DNA of 64,000 bases from Nocardioides insulae DSM 17944 (GCF_000422825.1 NZ_AUGU01000017.1:1-64000); one strand, 5' to 3'. Positions 36,141 through 44,396 are shown, counted from the first letter of the stretch. Translations and numbers: made by a program. The notes: generated by a model not told the origin, from the letters alone.

Positions 36141-36210
36141 CGGTGGGCTTTCCCTCGGCCCGCCCCGATCAGCCGGACGCCTCCGGTGGGCTTCCCGTCG
36201 GCCCGCCCCG
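36141..36210. repeat. Imperfect 27-bp direct repeat in the gudD/tauE gap
   Basis: Two 27-base copies at 36141-36167 and 36184-36210 (both begin CGGTGGGCTT and end CGGCCCGCCCCG) differ at two positions and are offset by 43 bp. They lie in the 252-base gap between convergent genes, which otherwise holds only the gudD hairpin. Confidence 0.6.
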
Positions 36211-36254
36211 CTGGGCCGGAACCGGGCACGGGCGCTCGGCGCCGCCGGGCCGGG

Positions 36255-37013
36255 TCAGGCGGTCGCGAGATGGACGGCCAGGAAGAGTCCGGCCGCCGCC
36301 ACGGCGTACCGGGTGGGGCGCTCGGGGAGCACGCGGAGCAGACGCGGCCCCAGGGTGCCGCCGATCAGGGCACCGATGCCGAGTGCCACCGCCACCGGCC
36401 AGTGCACCGGTGCGATCACGATGTAGATGGCCGCGGCGACGGCATTGGCGGCCCCGGTGCTGACGTTCTTGACGGCATTCACGACCGGCAACGAGTCGTG
36501 GTAGCGGATCATCATCACCGCGAGCGCGATCACGCCGACCCCCGCGCCGAAGTACCCGCCGTAGATGCCCACCACGAAGATCACCAGACCCCAGGCCCAC
36601 GAGCTGCCTGGCCCCGGCTCTCCGGCCGAGTGGCTCTGCGCGAAGGCCTTGATCCGATCCCGGCACAGGATCAGGACTGCGCCCAGGGCCACCAGCCAGG
36701 GCACGACCGCCTCGAACGCTTCCGCAGGGGCGGCGAGCAGCAGGGCCGCGCCGATGATCCCCCCGGAGACCGAGAGCGCGATCAGGCCGGGGAGCCGGTG
36801 CCCCTGGCCGCGCAGTTCGGGTCGCGAGCCGAGGATGCTGCCAGCGGTGAGCCCGAAGAGCGCCACCGTGTTGGTGACGTTGGCGTCGAGGGGATCCAGG
36901 CCGATGGCCAGCAGGGCGGGATAGCTGATCAGTGAGGCGAGCCCGGCCACGGATCCGGTCAGGCCGGCGCCGATCCCGGCCAGGAACATCACGACAAGGT
37001 CCACCGGAGTCAT
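36255..37013 (-). CDS. TauE/SafE-family permease of the aldarate operon
   Basis: This 252-residue membrane protein has about eight helices and the family look (MFLAGIGAGLTGSVAGLASLISYPALLAIGLDPLDANVTNTVALFG). TauE/SafE proteins move sulfonates, sulfite or organic anions, mostly outward. Last gene of the kdgD operon, so uptake or export of an aldaric acid or intermediate is plausible but unproven. ATG 37013 lies in the six-base loop of a perfect 17-bp inverted repeat (36991-37030). No free ribosome site is visible: the only AAGG is in the stem. The longer upstream frame belongs to the dehydratase shadow. Confidence 0.8.
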   Translation of the reverse strand: MTPVDLVVMFLAGIGAGLTGSVAGLASLISYPALLAIGLDPLDANVTNTVALFGLTAGSILGSRPELRGQGHRLPGLIALSVSGGIIGAALLLAAPAEAFEAVVPWLVALGAVLILCRDRIKAFAQSHSAGEPGPGSSWAWGLVIFVVGIYGGYFGAGVGVIALAVMMIRYHDSLPVVNAVKNVSTGAANAVAAAIYIVIAPVHWPVAVALGIGALIGGTLGPRLLRVLPERPTRYAVAAAGLFLAVHLATA

Positions 37014-37030
37014 CCGGTGGACCTTGTCGT
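36991..37030 (-). promoter_or_regulatory. Inverted repeat enclosing the tauE start codon
   Basis: Perfect 17-base arms (36991-37007, containing ACAAGGTCCACCGG, and 37014-37030) flank the six bases that hold the start codon. In RNA this makes a very stable hairpin with AUG in the loop. It lies between the dehydratase stop (37048) and the tauE body and could limit translation or act as an intra-operon attenuator. Confidence 0.75.
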
Positions 37031-37047
37031 CGAGGTGGGTGTGGCGG

Positions 37048-38259
37048 TCAGGGTCGCCGGCCGAACTCGGCGGTGGCGACCGTCCACGCCCGGGCCTGCT
37101 CGCTGAGGGTGAAGCCGAGGCCCGGACGCTGTGAGACGTACATCCGGCCGTTGCGGGTCTCCAGCTGCTCGTTGAACAGCGGGGCGAGCCAGTCGAAGTG
37201 CTCCACCCACGGCTCGATCGGGTACGCCGCAGCCAGGTGGAGATGGATCTCCATGGCGAAGTGCGGGGCGATCTCGAGCTGCTTGGCCTCGGCGTACGCC
37301 GCCAGCTTGAGGAACTGGGTGATGCCGCCGATCCGCGGGGCATCCGGCTGGACGATGTCGGAGGCGCCCGCGTCGATCAGCCGGACGTGCTCGGCCACGC
37401 TCGCCAGCATCTCGCCGGTCGCGATCGGGGTGTCGAGAGCACGGGCGAGGTTGGCGTGGCCCTCGGCGTCGTAGGCGTCCAGCGGCTCCTCGATCCAGAC
37501 CAGACCGAACTCCTCGAAGATCCGGCCCATCCGCATCGCGGTGGCCCGATCCCACTGCTGGTTGGCGTCCACCATGAGGGGTACGTCGGGGTCGAGCGCC
37601 TCGCGGACAGCGCTCACCCGGGCGACGTCCAGCCGCCAGTCGGGCTGGCCGACCTTGAGCTTGATCGCGCCGATGCCCGCCTCGAGGGAGCGGCCGGCGT
37701 TCTCGATGACCTCCTCGATGGGGGTGTGCAGGAAGCCGCCGGAGGTGTTGTAGGTCCGGACCGAGTCGCGGTGCGAGCCGAGCAGCTTGGCCAGCGGCAG
37801 TCCGGCCCGCTTGGCCTTGAGGTCCCACAGCGCGACGTCGATCGCCGCGATCGCCTGGGTGGCCAGGCCGCTGCGGCCCACCGAGGCACCCGCCCAGGTC
37901 AGCTTGGTCCAGATCTTGCCGATGTCGCTGGGGTCCTCGCCGATCAGCACCGGCGCGATCTCCTGCGCGTGTGCGAACTGGCCGGGACCACCGGCCCGCT
38001 TGGAGTAGGAGAACCCGACGCCCTCGTGACCCTGCTCGGTGGTGATCTCCGCGATCAGGAAGACCACCTCGGTCATCGGCTTCTGCCGGCCGGTGAGCAC
38101 CTTGGCGTCGCTGATCGGGGTGCTCAACGGGAGCACCACCGAGGAGAGCGCCACGTGCGCGATCCGGTCGATGGTCGCCTCCGCGGAGGCGGCCGCCAAG
38201 ACGGCGGCGTCAGAGGCGGTGAGCGCGCTGGTCGGGCGCGCGGTGCTGAGCGAGGTCAC
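37048..38259 (-). CDS. L-talarate/galactarate dehydratase (enolase superfamily)
   Basis: This 403-residue mandelate-racemase-group enzyme has motifs characteristic of talarate/galactarate dehydratases: DAKVLTGRQKPMTEVVFLIAEI, GFSYSKRAGGPGQFAHA, and TKLTWAGASVGRSGLATQAIAAID. The acid/base pair is K200-L-K202, metal ligands are in VDANQQW and WIEEPL, and the catalytic His is in APHFAMEIHLH. It converts galactarate (mucate) to 5-dehydro-4-deoxyglucarate, feeding KdgD. The first ~35 residues are an Ala/Ser-rich extension. It follows the aldehyde dehydrogenase gene by 51 bases. Confidence 0.88.
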   Translation of the reverse strand: MTSLSTARPTSALTASDAAVLAAASAEATIDRIAHVALSSVVLPLSTPISDAKVLTGRQKPMTEVVFLIAEITTEQGHEGVGFSYSKRAGGPGQFAHAQEIAPVLIGEDPSDIGKIWTKLTWAGASVGRSGLATQAIAAIDVALWDLKAKRAGLPLAKLLGSHRDSVRTYNTSGGFLHTPIEEVIENAGRSLEAGIGAIKLKVGQPDWRLDVARVSAVREALDPDVPLMVDANQQWDRATAMRMGRIFEEFGLVWIEEPLDAYDAEGHANLARALDTPIATGEMLASVAEHVRLIDAGASDIVQPDAPRIGGITQFLKLAAYAEAKQLEIAPHFAMEIHLHLAAAYPIEPWVEHFDWLAPLFNEQLETRNGRMYVSQRPGLGFTLSEQARAWTVATAEFGRRP

Positions 38260-38310
38260 GAGGACTCCCTAAGGTCGGATCGTTCGGTCGGGCGGTTCGA
38301 GTGGCCGGGG

Positions 38311-39897
38311 TCAGGCCTCGGGCAGGCCGTCGACGCGACGGAAGATCTGCAGCGGGTTGTCGTCGCGGAGCTCGGCCGGGAGGAGCTCCGCGGGGAGGTT
38401 CTGGTAGGCCACCGGGCGGAGGAACCGCTCGATCGCGCGCATCCCCACCGAGGTCGTCGACGGGGCGGAGGTCGACGGGAACGGCCCGCCGTGGACCATC
38501 GCGTGCCCCACCTCGACACCCGTCGGCCAGCCACCGAACAGCACCCGACCGGCGATCAGCTCGAGCTCGCCGAGCAGCTCCCCGGCGAGGTCGTGGTCGG
38601 CGGAGGTCGCGTGCACGGTCGCGGTGAGCTGCCCCTCCAGGACAGCGACCACGGCGGCCAGCTCCTTCTCGTCGGCGACCCGGACGATCAGGGACGCCGG
38701 CCCGAACACCTCGCCCTGAAGGGCGGGCTGGGCCAGGAACTCGGCCCCGGTGGTCTCGTACAGCGCGGCCACGCCAGGGCAGGCGATGCTCTCGTCGGCG
38801 GCGCCGCCGGCCACCCGACGTACGCCGTCGGTGGACTCGGTCGCGCTGGTGCCACTGCGGTAGGCGCGGGCGATGCCCGGGTTGAGCATCGGCGCGGCGG
38901 CCACCTCACCGAGCGCGCGACCGGCCGCGGCCACGAAGGCGTCCGCGGACTCTCCCTCGATGACGAAGGCCAGGCCTGGCTTGGTACAGAGCTGGCCCGC
39001 GCTGCCGGTCACCGAGGTGACGAACTCGACGCCCAGCTGCTCGCCCTTCTCGGCCAGCGCGCCGGGGAGCAGGAAGACCGGGTTGACCGCCGACATCTCG
39101 GCGTACACGGGGATCGGGACCTCGCGCTGCTGGGCGAGGCGCACCAGGGCGAGCCCGCCGGCCCGGGACCCGGTGAAGCCGACCGCGGCGATCCGCGGGT
39201 CGGTCACGAGCGCGGCACCGAGCTCGTTGGAGGCGCCCTGGAGCAGCGAGAAGGTGCCCTCGGGCAGACCGTGCCGCTGCACGGCGGCACGGATGGCCTG
39301 GCCGACCAGCTCGGAGGTGGCCGGGTGGGAGGGGTGTGCCTTGACGACCACGGGCGCACCCGCGGCGAGGGCGGAGGCGGTGTCGCCGCCGGCCACCGAG
39401 AAGGCCAGTGGGAAGTTGCTGGCACCGAAGACGGCCACCGGCCCCAGCGGGACGGAGCGCTGCCGGATGTCGGGCTTGGGCGCCGGGGTCCGCTGCGGGT
39501 TGCCCGGGTCGATCCGGACCTGCAGCCAGCCGCCCTCACGCAGGGTCGCCGCGAACATCCGCAGCTGACCCGTGGTGCGACCGGTCTCGCCCGTCGCCCG
39601 GCCGGCCGGCAGTCCGGTCTCGGCGAGGTAGCGCTCGGCGATCGCCTCCGCGCGGGCCTCGATCTCCTCCGCGATGGACTCCAGGAACGCCGCCCGCTGC
39701 TCGGGCGAGGTCCGGCGGTACGCCGCGAAGGCGGTCGCGGCCAGCTCGGTCGCGCGGGCCACCTCGGCGGGGCCGCACTCGGCGTACTCGGGACCGGTGT
39801 GCTCACCGGTCGCGGGGTCGACGGCGCGGAACACGCCACCGGCGGTGCCGGTGACGTCGGCGGCGCCGATCAGGGAGGTACCGGTCAGGTCTGTCAT
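38311..39897 (-). CDS. 2,5-dioxovalerate (alpha-ketoglutarate semialdehyde) dehydrogenase
   Basis: This 528-residue aldehyde dehydrogenase oxidises 2-oxoglutarate semialdehyde to 2-oxoglutarate, the last step of aldarate breakdown. It has FGASNFPLAFSVAGGDTASALAAGAPVVVKAHPSHP and the nucleophile Cys in GQLCTKPG, the form seen in KGSADH type III enzymes linked to glucarate/galactarate pathways. ATG 39897 is one base from the kdgD stop (TGACATG), so it is translationally coupled. Operon context fixes the substrate better than sequence alone. Confidence 0.9.
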   Translation of the reverse strand: MTDLTGTSLIGAADVTGTAGGVFRAVDPATGEHTGPEYAECGPAEVARATELAATAFAAYRRTSPEQRAAFLESIAEEIEARAEAIAERYLAETGLPAGRATGETGRTTGQLRMFAATLREGGWLQVRIDPGNPQRTPAPKPDIRQRSVPLGPVAVFGASNFPLAFSVAGGDTASALAAGAPVVVKAHPSHPATSELVGQAIRAAVQRHGLPEGTFSLLQGASNELGAALVTDPRIAAVGFTGSRAGGLALVRLAQQREVPIPVYAEMSAVNPVFLLPGALAEKGEQLGVEFVTSVTGSAGQLCTKPGLAFVIEGESADAFVAAAGRALGEVAAAPMLNPGIARAYRSGTSATESTDGVRRVAGGAADESIACPGVAALYETTGAEFLAQPALQGEVFGPASLIVRVADEKELAAVVAVLEGQLTATVHATSADHDLAGELLGELELIAGRVLFGGWPTGVEVGHAMVHGGPFPSTSAPSTTSVGMRAIERFLRPVAYQNLPAELLPAELRDDNPLQIFRRVDGLPEA

Positions 39898-39898
39898 G

Positions 39899-40813
39899 TC
39901 AGCTCACCTTGTCCACGAGGTTCGCGAGCTCGTCGAGCTCGTGCGGCAACAGGTCGGTCAGCGGGGCGCGCACCGGCCCCTGAGGGCGGCCGATGACCTG
40001 CAGGCCCGCCTTGATGATGCTCACCGAGTATCCAGGGGTGCGGTTGCGCAGGTCGCAGTAGGGGATCACGAAGTCGTTGAGCGCCGCCATCACGTGCGCC
40101 CCGTCCTGGCGCCGGACGGCGTCGTAGAAGTCGAGGGCGAACTGGGGAACGAAGTTGAAGATCGCCGAGGAGTACGTCGTCAGGCCCAGGCTCAGGTAGG
40201 GCAGCGCGAACATCTCCGCGGTGGGCAGGCCGCCGACGTACAGCAGGCGCTCACCGAGGCGGCTGTAGATCCGCGTCATCTGCTCGATGTTGCCCACGCC
40301 GTCCTTGAACCCGATCAGCGTCGGGCAGGAGTCGGCCAGCGCGGCGACGGTGTGCTCGTCGTAGATCGCGTTGGCGCGGTTGTAGACGATCACCCCGAGG
40401 TCGGTGGCGGCACAGACCGCGCGCACGTGCGCGGCCAGGCCCTCCTGGCTGGCCTCGGTGAGGTAGGGCGGGAAGAGCAGGATGCCAGAGGCACCGGCCC
40501 GCGCGGCGGCCCGCGCCAACTCCACGGCGGTGGCGGTGCCGTGCCCCGCGGGCGCCAGGATCGGCAGCCCCTCAGGAGCCTCCTCGACGGCTGCCCGCAC
40601 GGTCTGCTCGACCTCGGCGGGGGTCAGCGAGAAGAACTCGCCGGTGCCCCCCGCGGCGAACAGGCCGGCGGCGGGGTACTGCGCGAGCCAGGAGATGTGC
40701 TCGCGATAGGTCGCGAGGTCCAGGTCGCCCTCGGAGGTGAAGGCGGTGACCGGGAAGGACAACAGACCGGAACCGAGCCGCTCGGCGACTTCGGTGGGAG
40801 ACAGCTGGGACAT
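39899..40813 (-). CDS. kdgD: 5-dehydro-4-deoxyglucarate dehydratase
   Basis: This 304-residue DapA/NAL-superfamily TIM barrel converts 5-dehydro-4-deoxyglucarate to 2-oxoglutarate semialdehyde with loss of CO2 and water. It has the substrate loop [13 protein letters not shown], Tyr144 in YNRANA, and the Schiff-base Lys170 in [12 protein letters not shown] 40813 has AGGAG upstream and gives the family-typical start ([25 protein letters not shown]). First gene of the operon; it joins the glucarate and galactarate branches. Confidence 0.93.
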   Translation of the reverse strand: MSQLSPTEVAERLGSGLLSFPVTAFTSEGDLDLATYREHISWLAQYPAAGLFAAGGTGEFFSLTPAEVEQTVRAAVEEAPEGLPILAPAGHGTATAVELARAAARAGASGILLFPPYLTEASQEGLAAHVRAVCAATDLGVIVYNRANAIYDEHTVAALADSCPTLIGFKDGVGNIEQMTRIYSRLGERLLYVGGLPTAEMFALPYLSLGLTTYSSAIFNFVPQFALDFYDAVRRQDGAHVMAALNDFVIPYCDLRNRTPGYSVSIIKAGLQVIGRPQGPVRAPLTDLLPHELDELANLVDKVS

Positions 40814-40846
40814 CGTGAGCTCCTGGGATGACGGCGTGACTCTTCG

Positions 40847-40911
40847 ACCATAAGCTCCGCCACGATGCCCGTCCAACACTCCTTGTGGATGGGGTGATAC
40901 CGCAGAAGTAT
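40847..40911 (-). promoter_or_regulatory. kdgD operon promoter with putative LysR site
   Basis: Read on the minus strand: ATAC-N8-TATCACCC (40911-40892), 12 bases, GTGTTGGACG with -35 TTGGAC (complement of 40871-40876), an 18-base spacer and -10 TATGGT (complement of 40847-40852). Order, spacing and most fixed bases match the gudD promoter. The site is 78 bases from the kdgD ATG, compared with 84 for gudD. Confidence 0.8.
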
Positions 40912-40943
40912 CGGGTTCCTGCCATCAGGGAGGTGGGGCGGAT

Positions 40944-41161
40944 GTGGCCCTCGACGATCTCGACGAGACTTCGCGGGTGGCCGGGGCGCCGCCGCGCTCG
41001 CCGTACTCCGCGGAAGCACCGAGGGCCTGCTCCCCGGTGGTACGGCGGCGCTTCCAGCGGTCCACGGGGCCACCCGGCTGGTGCCCGCTCAGGACCCCGA
41101 CTGGACCGTCCTGGAGGACGCCGCCGAGGAGCTCGCCCTCCAGCTCGGCGACGTCGAATGA
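40944..41161 (+). pseudogene. Possible small gene broken by a frameshift
   Basis: GTG 40944 follows AGGGAGGT and reads VALDDLDETSRVAGA. Near 40988 the protein-like reading moves to the -1 frame and continues AALAVLRGSTEGLLPGG, later RLVPAQDPDWTVLEDAAEELALQLGDVE, ending at TGA 41159-41161. Joined, this would be a ~72-residue soluble, acidic, helical protein. Neither frame alone is convincing. It may be a decayed gene, a sequencing error in the GC-rich run GGGGCGCCGCCGCG, or chance. The rest of the 357-base gap (40814-41170) holds the kdgD promoter. Confidence 0.3.
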
Positions 41162-41170
41162 GGCGTGGGC

Positions 41171-42352
41171 TCAGGGCAGCGGTCCACCGGCGAGCGCGAC
41201 CACCACGCCGACCGCTGCGGCCAACAGGAGGGTGAGGACGACGCCGCGGCGGGCGACCAGGAGGAGGGCGGCAGCGCCCAGGAGCACGGCGAACTGCCAC
41301 GGCTCAGCGAGCGCGACCGCCAGCGGAAGGGCCGAGCCCAGGATCGCGCCGATCGCCGCCGGGCCGGCGCCGTCGAGGAAGGCACGGATCCGGGGACCGT
41401 TGCGCCACCGGTCGAAGTGGGTCGCGCCCCCCAGCACCAGGACGAAGGACGGCAGGAACGCCACGGCCGTGGCGAGCACCGCACCGAGCAGCCCAGCGGC
41501 GGCGTACCCCACCACCGCAACGGTCAACACCACCGGGCCGGGGGTGATCTGGCCGAGGGCCACCGCGTTGAGGAAGTCGGCGTCGCTCATCCAACCGTGC
41601 TGCTCGACGGCATCGCCCTGCATCAGCGGGATGATCACGAACCCGCCCCCGTAGGACAGCGCCCCCACCTTGAGGGCGGTCCAGGACAGGGCGAGCAGGA
41701 CACCGGAGCCGGCGGTCCCGAGCAGCCCCGCCACCAGCCCGGGAGACACCAGCGCGTAGTGCCCGCCCACCTCCCGGGGGCGGTGGGGACTCCGCGGATG
41801 CCGGACCACCAGCTCGACCCCACCGCAGCCGAGGAGAACCAGCACCAGCCACGGCCCGATCGTGGCCGCGGAGACGCCGCCGGCCACCACGTAGCCGATC
41901 CATCTCGCCGGGTGCGCTCGGCGTTCCCAACTGGGCACCAGCAGCGCCCACCCGGCCGAGACGGCGACGGCGGCCACCGCCGATCCGGCACCGGCGCCTG
42001 CCCCGAGCACCCAGGTGGGCGGCGCACCGGCGAGGAAGAGGACGGAGAGCGCGAGGATGAGGACGAAGCCCGGGAGGATGAAGGCCGCGCCGCCGAGCAG
42101 CGCACCGGTGCGGCCGCGCACCCGCCAGGCGGTGAAGATGGCCAACTGGGTCGAGGACGGGCCCGGGAGCAGGTTGCAGGTCGCCACGGCATCCTCGAAC
42201 TCGACCTCGTCGATCCACCCTCTCCGCTGCACGCACACCTCGTGCAACATCCGGATGTGCACGGGTGGGCCGCCGAAGCCGAGGCAGCCGATCCGTCCCC
42301 ACTCCCGGAGCACCGCTCCGAGGTCGGCGATGCCTTCGTGTGGCGGGTTCAC
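41171..42352 (-). CDS. chrA: ChrA-like chromate-ion/anion transporter (two-domain CHR family)
   Basis: This membrane protein of about 393 residues has two CHR halves. The first has GRIGCLGFGGPPVHIRMLHEVCVQRRGWIDEVEFEDAVATCNLLPGPSSTQLAIFTAW. The second has LKVGALSYGGGFVIIPLMQ, DADFLNAVALGQITPGPVVLTVAVVGY. CHR proteins expel chromate or sulfate-like anions. The start is uncertain: GTG 42352 gives a normal length, while the frame is open further upstream with implausible sequence. No chromate regulator or reductase is next to it, so the natural substrate is open. Confidence 0.85.
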   Translation of the reverse strand: MNPPHEGIADLGAVLREWGRIGCLGFGGPPVHIRMLHEVCVQRRGWIDEVEFEDAVATCNLLPGPSSTQLAIFTAWRVRGRTGALLGGAAFILPGFVLILALSVLFLAGAPPTWVLGAGAGAGSAVAAVAVSAGWALLVPSWERRAHPARWIGYVVAGGVSAATIGPWLVLVLLGCGGVELVVRHPRSPHRPREVGGHYALVSPGLVAGLLGTAGSGVLLALSWTALKVGALSYGGGFVIIPLMQGDAVEQHGWMSDADFLNAVALGQITPGPVVLTVAVVGYAAAGLLGAVLATAVAFLPSFVLVLGGATHFDRWRNGPRIRAFLDGAGPAAIGAILGSALPLAVALAEPWQFAVLLGAAALLLVARRGVVLTLLLAAAVGVVVALAGGPLP

Positions 42353-42521
42353 ACCCAGCACCCTGGCAGCTGATGGTGAACGCAGATAGAAGAGCGTGAC
42401 CGGTGGCGCCGGGTCCCCCGGATTCACGCAGCCGAACCCGACTTCGGTGGCGGCGGGTCGAACCAGTGTGCGGACCCTTCTCACCCACCGCTCGATCAGG
42501 GACGGGCGGTACGACGGTCGT

Positions 42522-43052
42522 TCAGTCCACCCGGCGGGTCCCGGCGCGGTGCCGGGCGGCGAGTTCGACGTACCCGGGAGCATTCCGTTGGAGGATCTCG
42601 TAGGCGTTGCTGCCCTCCTCGATCGGCCCCTTGACCTTCGCGGGTACGCCGACCACGAGCTGTCCGTCCGGCACCTCCATGCCCGGCGAGACGAGTGCGC
42701 CGGCCGCGACCATGCAGCCGTCGCCGATCACGCTGTGGTCCAGGACGGTGGCGCCGTTGCCGATCAGGGTGCGGCTGCCGATCCGGCGGCCGTGGACGAC
42801 GCACCCGTGGGCGATCGTGCTGTGCGCCCCGATCTCCAACCGGTGGCCGGTCATCACGTGGAGCACCGAGTTGTCCTGCACGTTGGTGCCCTCCTCGATG
42901 ATGATCGGGCCGACGTCGCCGCGGAGCACCGCGCCGTACCAGATGCTCACCCCCGGCCCCAGCCGGACGTCGCCGATCAGGGTCGCCGTCGGCGCGACCC
43001 AGGCCTCGGGGTGGATGGTCGGACGGACACCCTCGTACTCGAACAGGTTCAT
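42522..43052 (-). CDS. Gamma-class carbonic anhydrase family protein
   Basis: This 176-residue left-handed beta-helix (hexapeptide repeat) protein from ATG 43052 has zinc-ligand histidines in the family pattern: H65 in NSVLH, and H82 and H87 in IAHGCVVHG. DVRLGPGVSIWYGAVLRGDVG is the usual N-terminal repeat. These proteins hydrate CO2 or, in the short YrdA/PaaY branch, have uncertain activity. The preceding frame extension is discarded as non-family sequence. Confidence 0.88.
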   Translation of the reverse strand: MNLFEYEGVRPTIHPEAWVAPTATLIGDVRLGPGVSIWYGAVLRGDVGPIIIEEGTNVQDNSVLHVMTGHRLEIGAHSTIAHGCVVHGRRIGSRTLIGNGATVLDHSVIGDGCMVAAGALVSPGMEVPDGQLVVGVPAKVKGPIEEGSNAYEILQRNAPGYVELAARHRAGTRRVD

Positions 43053-43152
43053 GGCTGTGCATTCTCCATGGCGCGAGCGTGCCGCCACCCACAGGTGCGT
43101 CGATCCTCCGCCGGCCGCTCCCGCACGATGCCGGACGCCACCGGTCGCCGGC

Positions 43153-43554
43153 TCAGCCGCGCGCGTCCAGCTCGGCGATCAGGCGCTTGGGCGCCACCAG
43201 CCGGTACGACGCGTCGACCAGCTCGCCGACCTCGGTCCAGTCGACCGCGGTGTCGGCCAGGTCGATCCCCCGCCAGCCCGACGGCCCCCAGTAGGCGGGG
43301 ACGAAGAATCGGCCATCGCCGTCGATCGCGGGCAGTTCGGCCGGGTCGATCTTGACCAGGCAGGCGCTGGGCCACGGACGATGGTCGCCGGGACGCAGCT
43401 TCTCGGTGCCGCCGAAGGTGGCGAAGATCTTGCCGGCCCGGAACACCGGTCGGCCGTGCGCGATCTGCTCCTCGGCGCCGGGGAAGGCGAGGCACAGCTC
43501 GCGCAGCTCGGCCAGCCCGGGATCGTCCTCGCTGAACATCACTGGATGCGGCAC
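43153..43554 (-). CDS. MmcQ/YjbR family protein
   Basis: This 133-residue CyaY-like-fold protein is read from GTG 43554, six bases after the -10-like TACGGT, so probably leaderless. It has the family core LRELCLAFPGAEEQIAHGRPVFRAGKIFATFGG, ACLVKIDPAELPAI and a terminal LVAPKRLIAEL. YjbR proteins have been annotated as DNA-binding but their role is unclear. It lies back-to-back with plsC. Confidence 0.82.
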   Translation of the reverse strand: MPHPVMFSEDDPGLAELRELCLAFPGAEEQIAHGRPVFRAGKIFATFGGTEKLRPGDHRPWPSACLVKIDPAELPAIDGDGRFFVPAYWGPSGWRGIDLADTAVDWTEVGELVDASYRLVAPKRLIAELDARG

Positions 43555-43616
43555 CGTCCCACCGTAGTGTGCGGCGGTAGGTTGGGCCCGCCCCATCACT
43601 TGACCGAGGAGCCGTC

Positions 43617-44372
43617 GTGGCCGATCTTCTCTATCGACTGACCTTCGCCGCGGCGAAGACGTGGTTCACGCTCGGCAAGGTCGAGATCGATCTCCAGGGC
43701 ACCGAGCACATCCCGACCTCGGGCGGCGCGGTGCTCGCGGTCAACCACAACTCCCACCTCGACTTCATCGCCGCCGGCTACCCGGGCGAGCGCCGTGGCC
43801 GGTTCACCCGTTTCATGGCCAAGCGGGAGGTCTTCGACCACCCTGTCGGCGGTCCGGTGATGCGCGGCTTCAAGCACCTCAGCGTCGACCGTTCCCAGGG
43901 TGCGGAGGCGCTGCGGGTGGCCACGGCCGCCTGCCGCAGCGGGGAGGTCGTCGGGATCTACCCCGAGGCGACCATCTCACGCAGCTTCCAGATCAAGGAG
44001 CTCAAGTCGGGTGCGGTCCGCATCGCCGCGGACGCCGGCGTACCGCTGATCCCGGTGACGCACTTCGGCATGCACCGGATCCAGACCAAGGGTCATCCCC
44101 GCGACTTCTCCCGCGGCAAGCCGGTGGTGATGCGCGTCGGCGAGCCGATGTACCCCACCGGCGAGGATCTCGTCGCGGAGACCGCCGAACTACATCGCCG
44201 GCTCAGCGACCTGCTCGACGAGTGCGTCCGGGCGTTCCCGCTGCAGGAGCCCGACGCCTGGTGGCTTCCCGAGACCCACGGCGGCAGCGCCCCCTCGCTC
44301 GAGGAGGCCGAGCGGATCGACCGCGAGGAGAAGCGTGAGCGTGCTCGCCGGAAGGCGGCCAAGCGGCGCTGA
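43617..44372 (+). CDS. plsC: 1-acyl-sn-glycerol-3-phosphate acyltransferase family protein
   Basis: This 251-residue membrane-associated acyltransferase makes phosphatidic acid or a related lipid. It has the HX4D motif H44-NSHL-D49, the substrate motif YPEATIS (variant of FPEGTRS), and VPLIPVTHFGMHRI. GTG 43617 has GAGGAG five bases upstream. The C-terminus is strongly basic (REEKRERARRKAAKRR). Several PlsC paralogues are normal in actinobacteria, so the exact lipid is uncertain. Confidence 0.87.
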   Translation: MADLLYRLTFAAAKTWFTLGKVEIDLQGTEHIPTSGGAVLAVNHNSHLDFIAAGYPGERRGRFTRFMAKREVFDHPVGGPVMRGFKHLSVDRSQGAEALRVATAACRSGEVVGIYPEATISRSFQIKELKSGAVRIAADAGVPLIPVTHFGMHRIQTKGHPRDFSRGKPVVMRVGEPMYPTGEDLVAETAELHRRLSDLLDECVRAFPLQEPDAWWLPETHGGSAPSLEEAERIDREEKRERARRKAAKRR

Positions 44373-44394
44373 CGCCCGGTGGCCGGTGGGCGTC
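44371..44394. terminator. Hairpin between plsC and eda
   Basis: GACGCCC (44371-44377) pairs with GGGCGTC (44388-44394) between two convergent genes. Confidence 0.5.
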
Positions 44395-44396
44395 GT

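Noticed and set aside
37198..39996. 932-residue plus-strand ORF
   Set aside because: Antisense to the dehydratase and aldehyde dehydrogenase genes of the kdgD operon, both with intact active-site motifs.
41171..42352. chrA as part of a chromate-resistance island
   Set aside because: No chrB-like regulator, reductase or mobile-element signature is nearby; neighbours are housekeeping-type.
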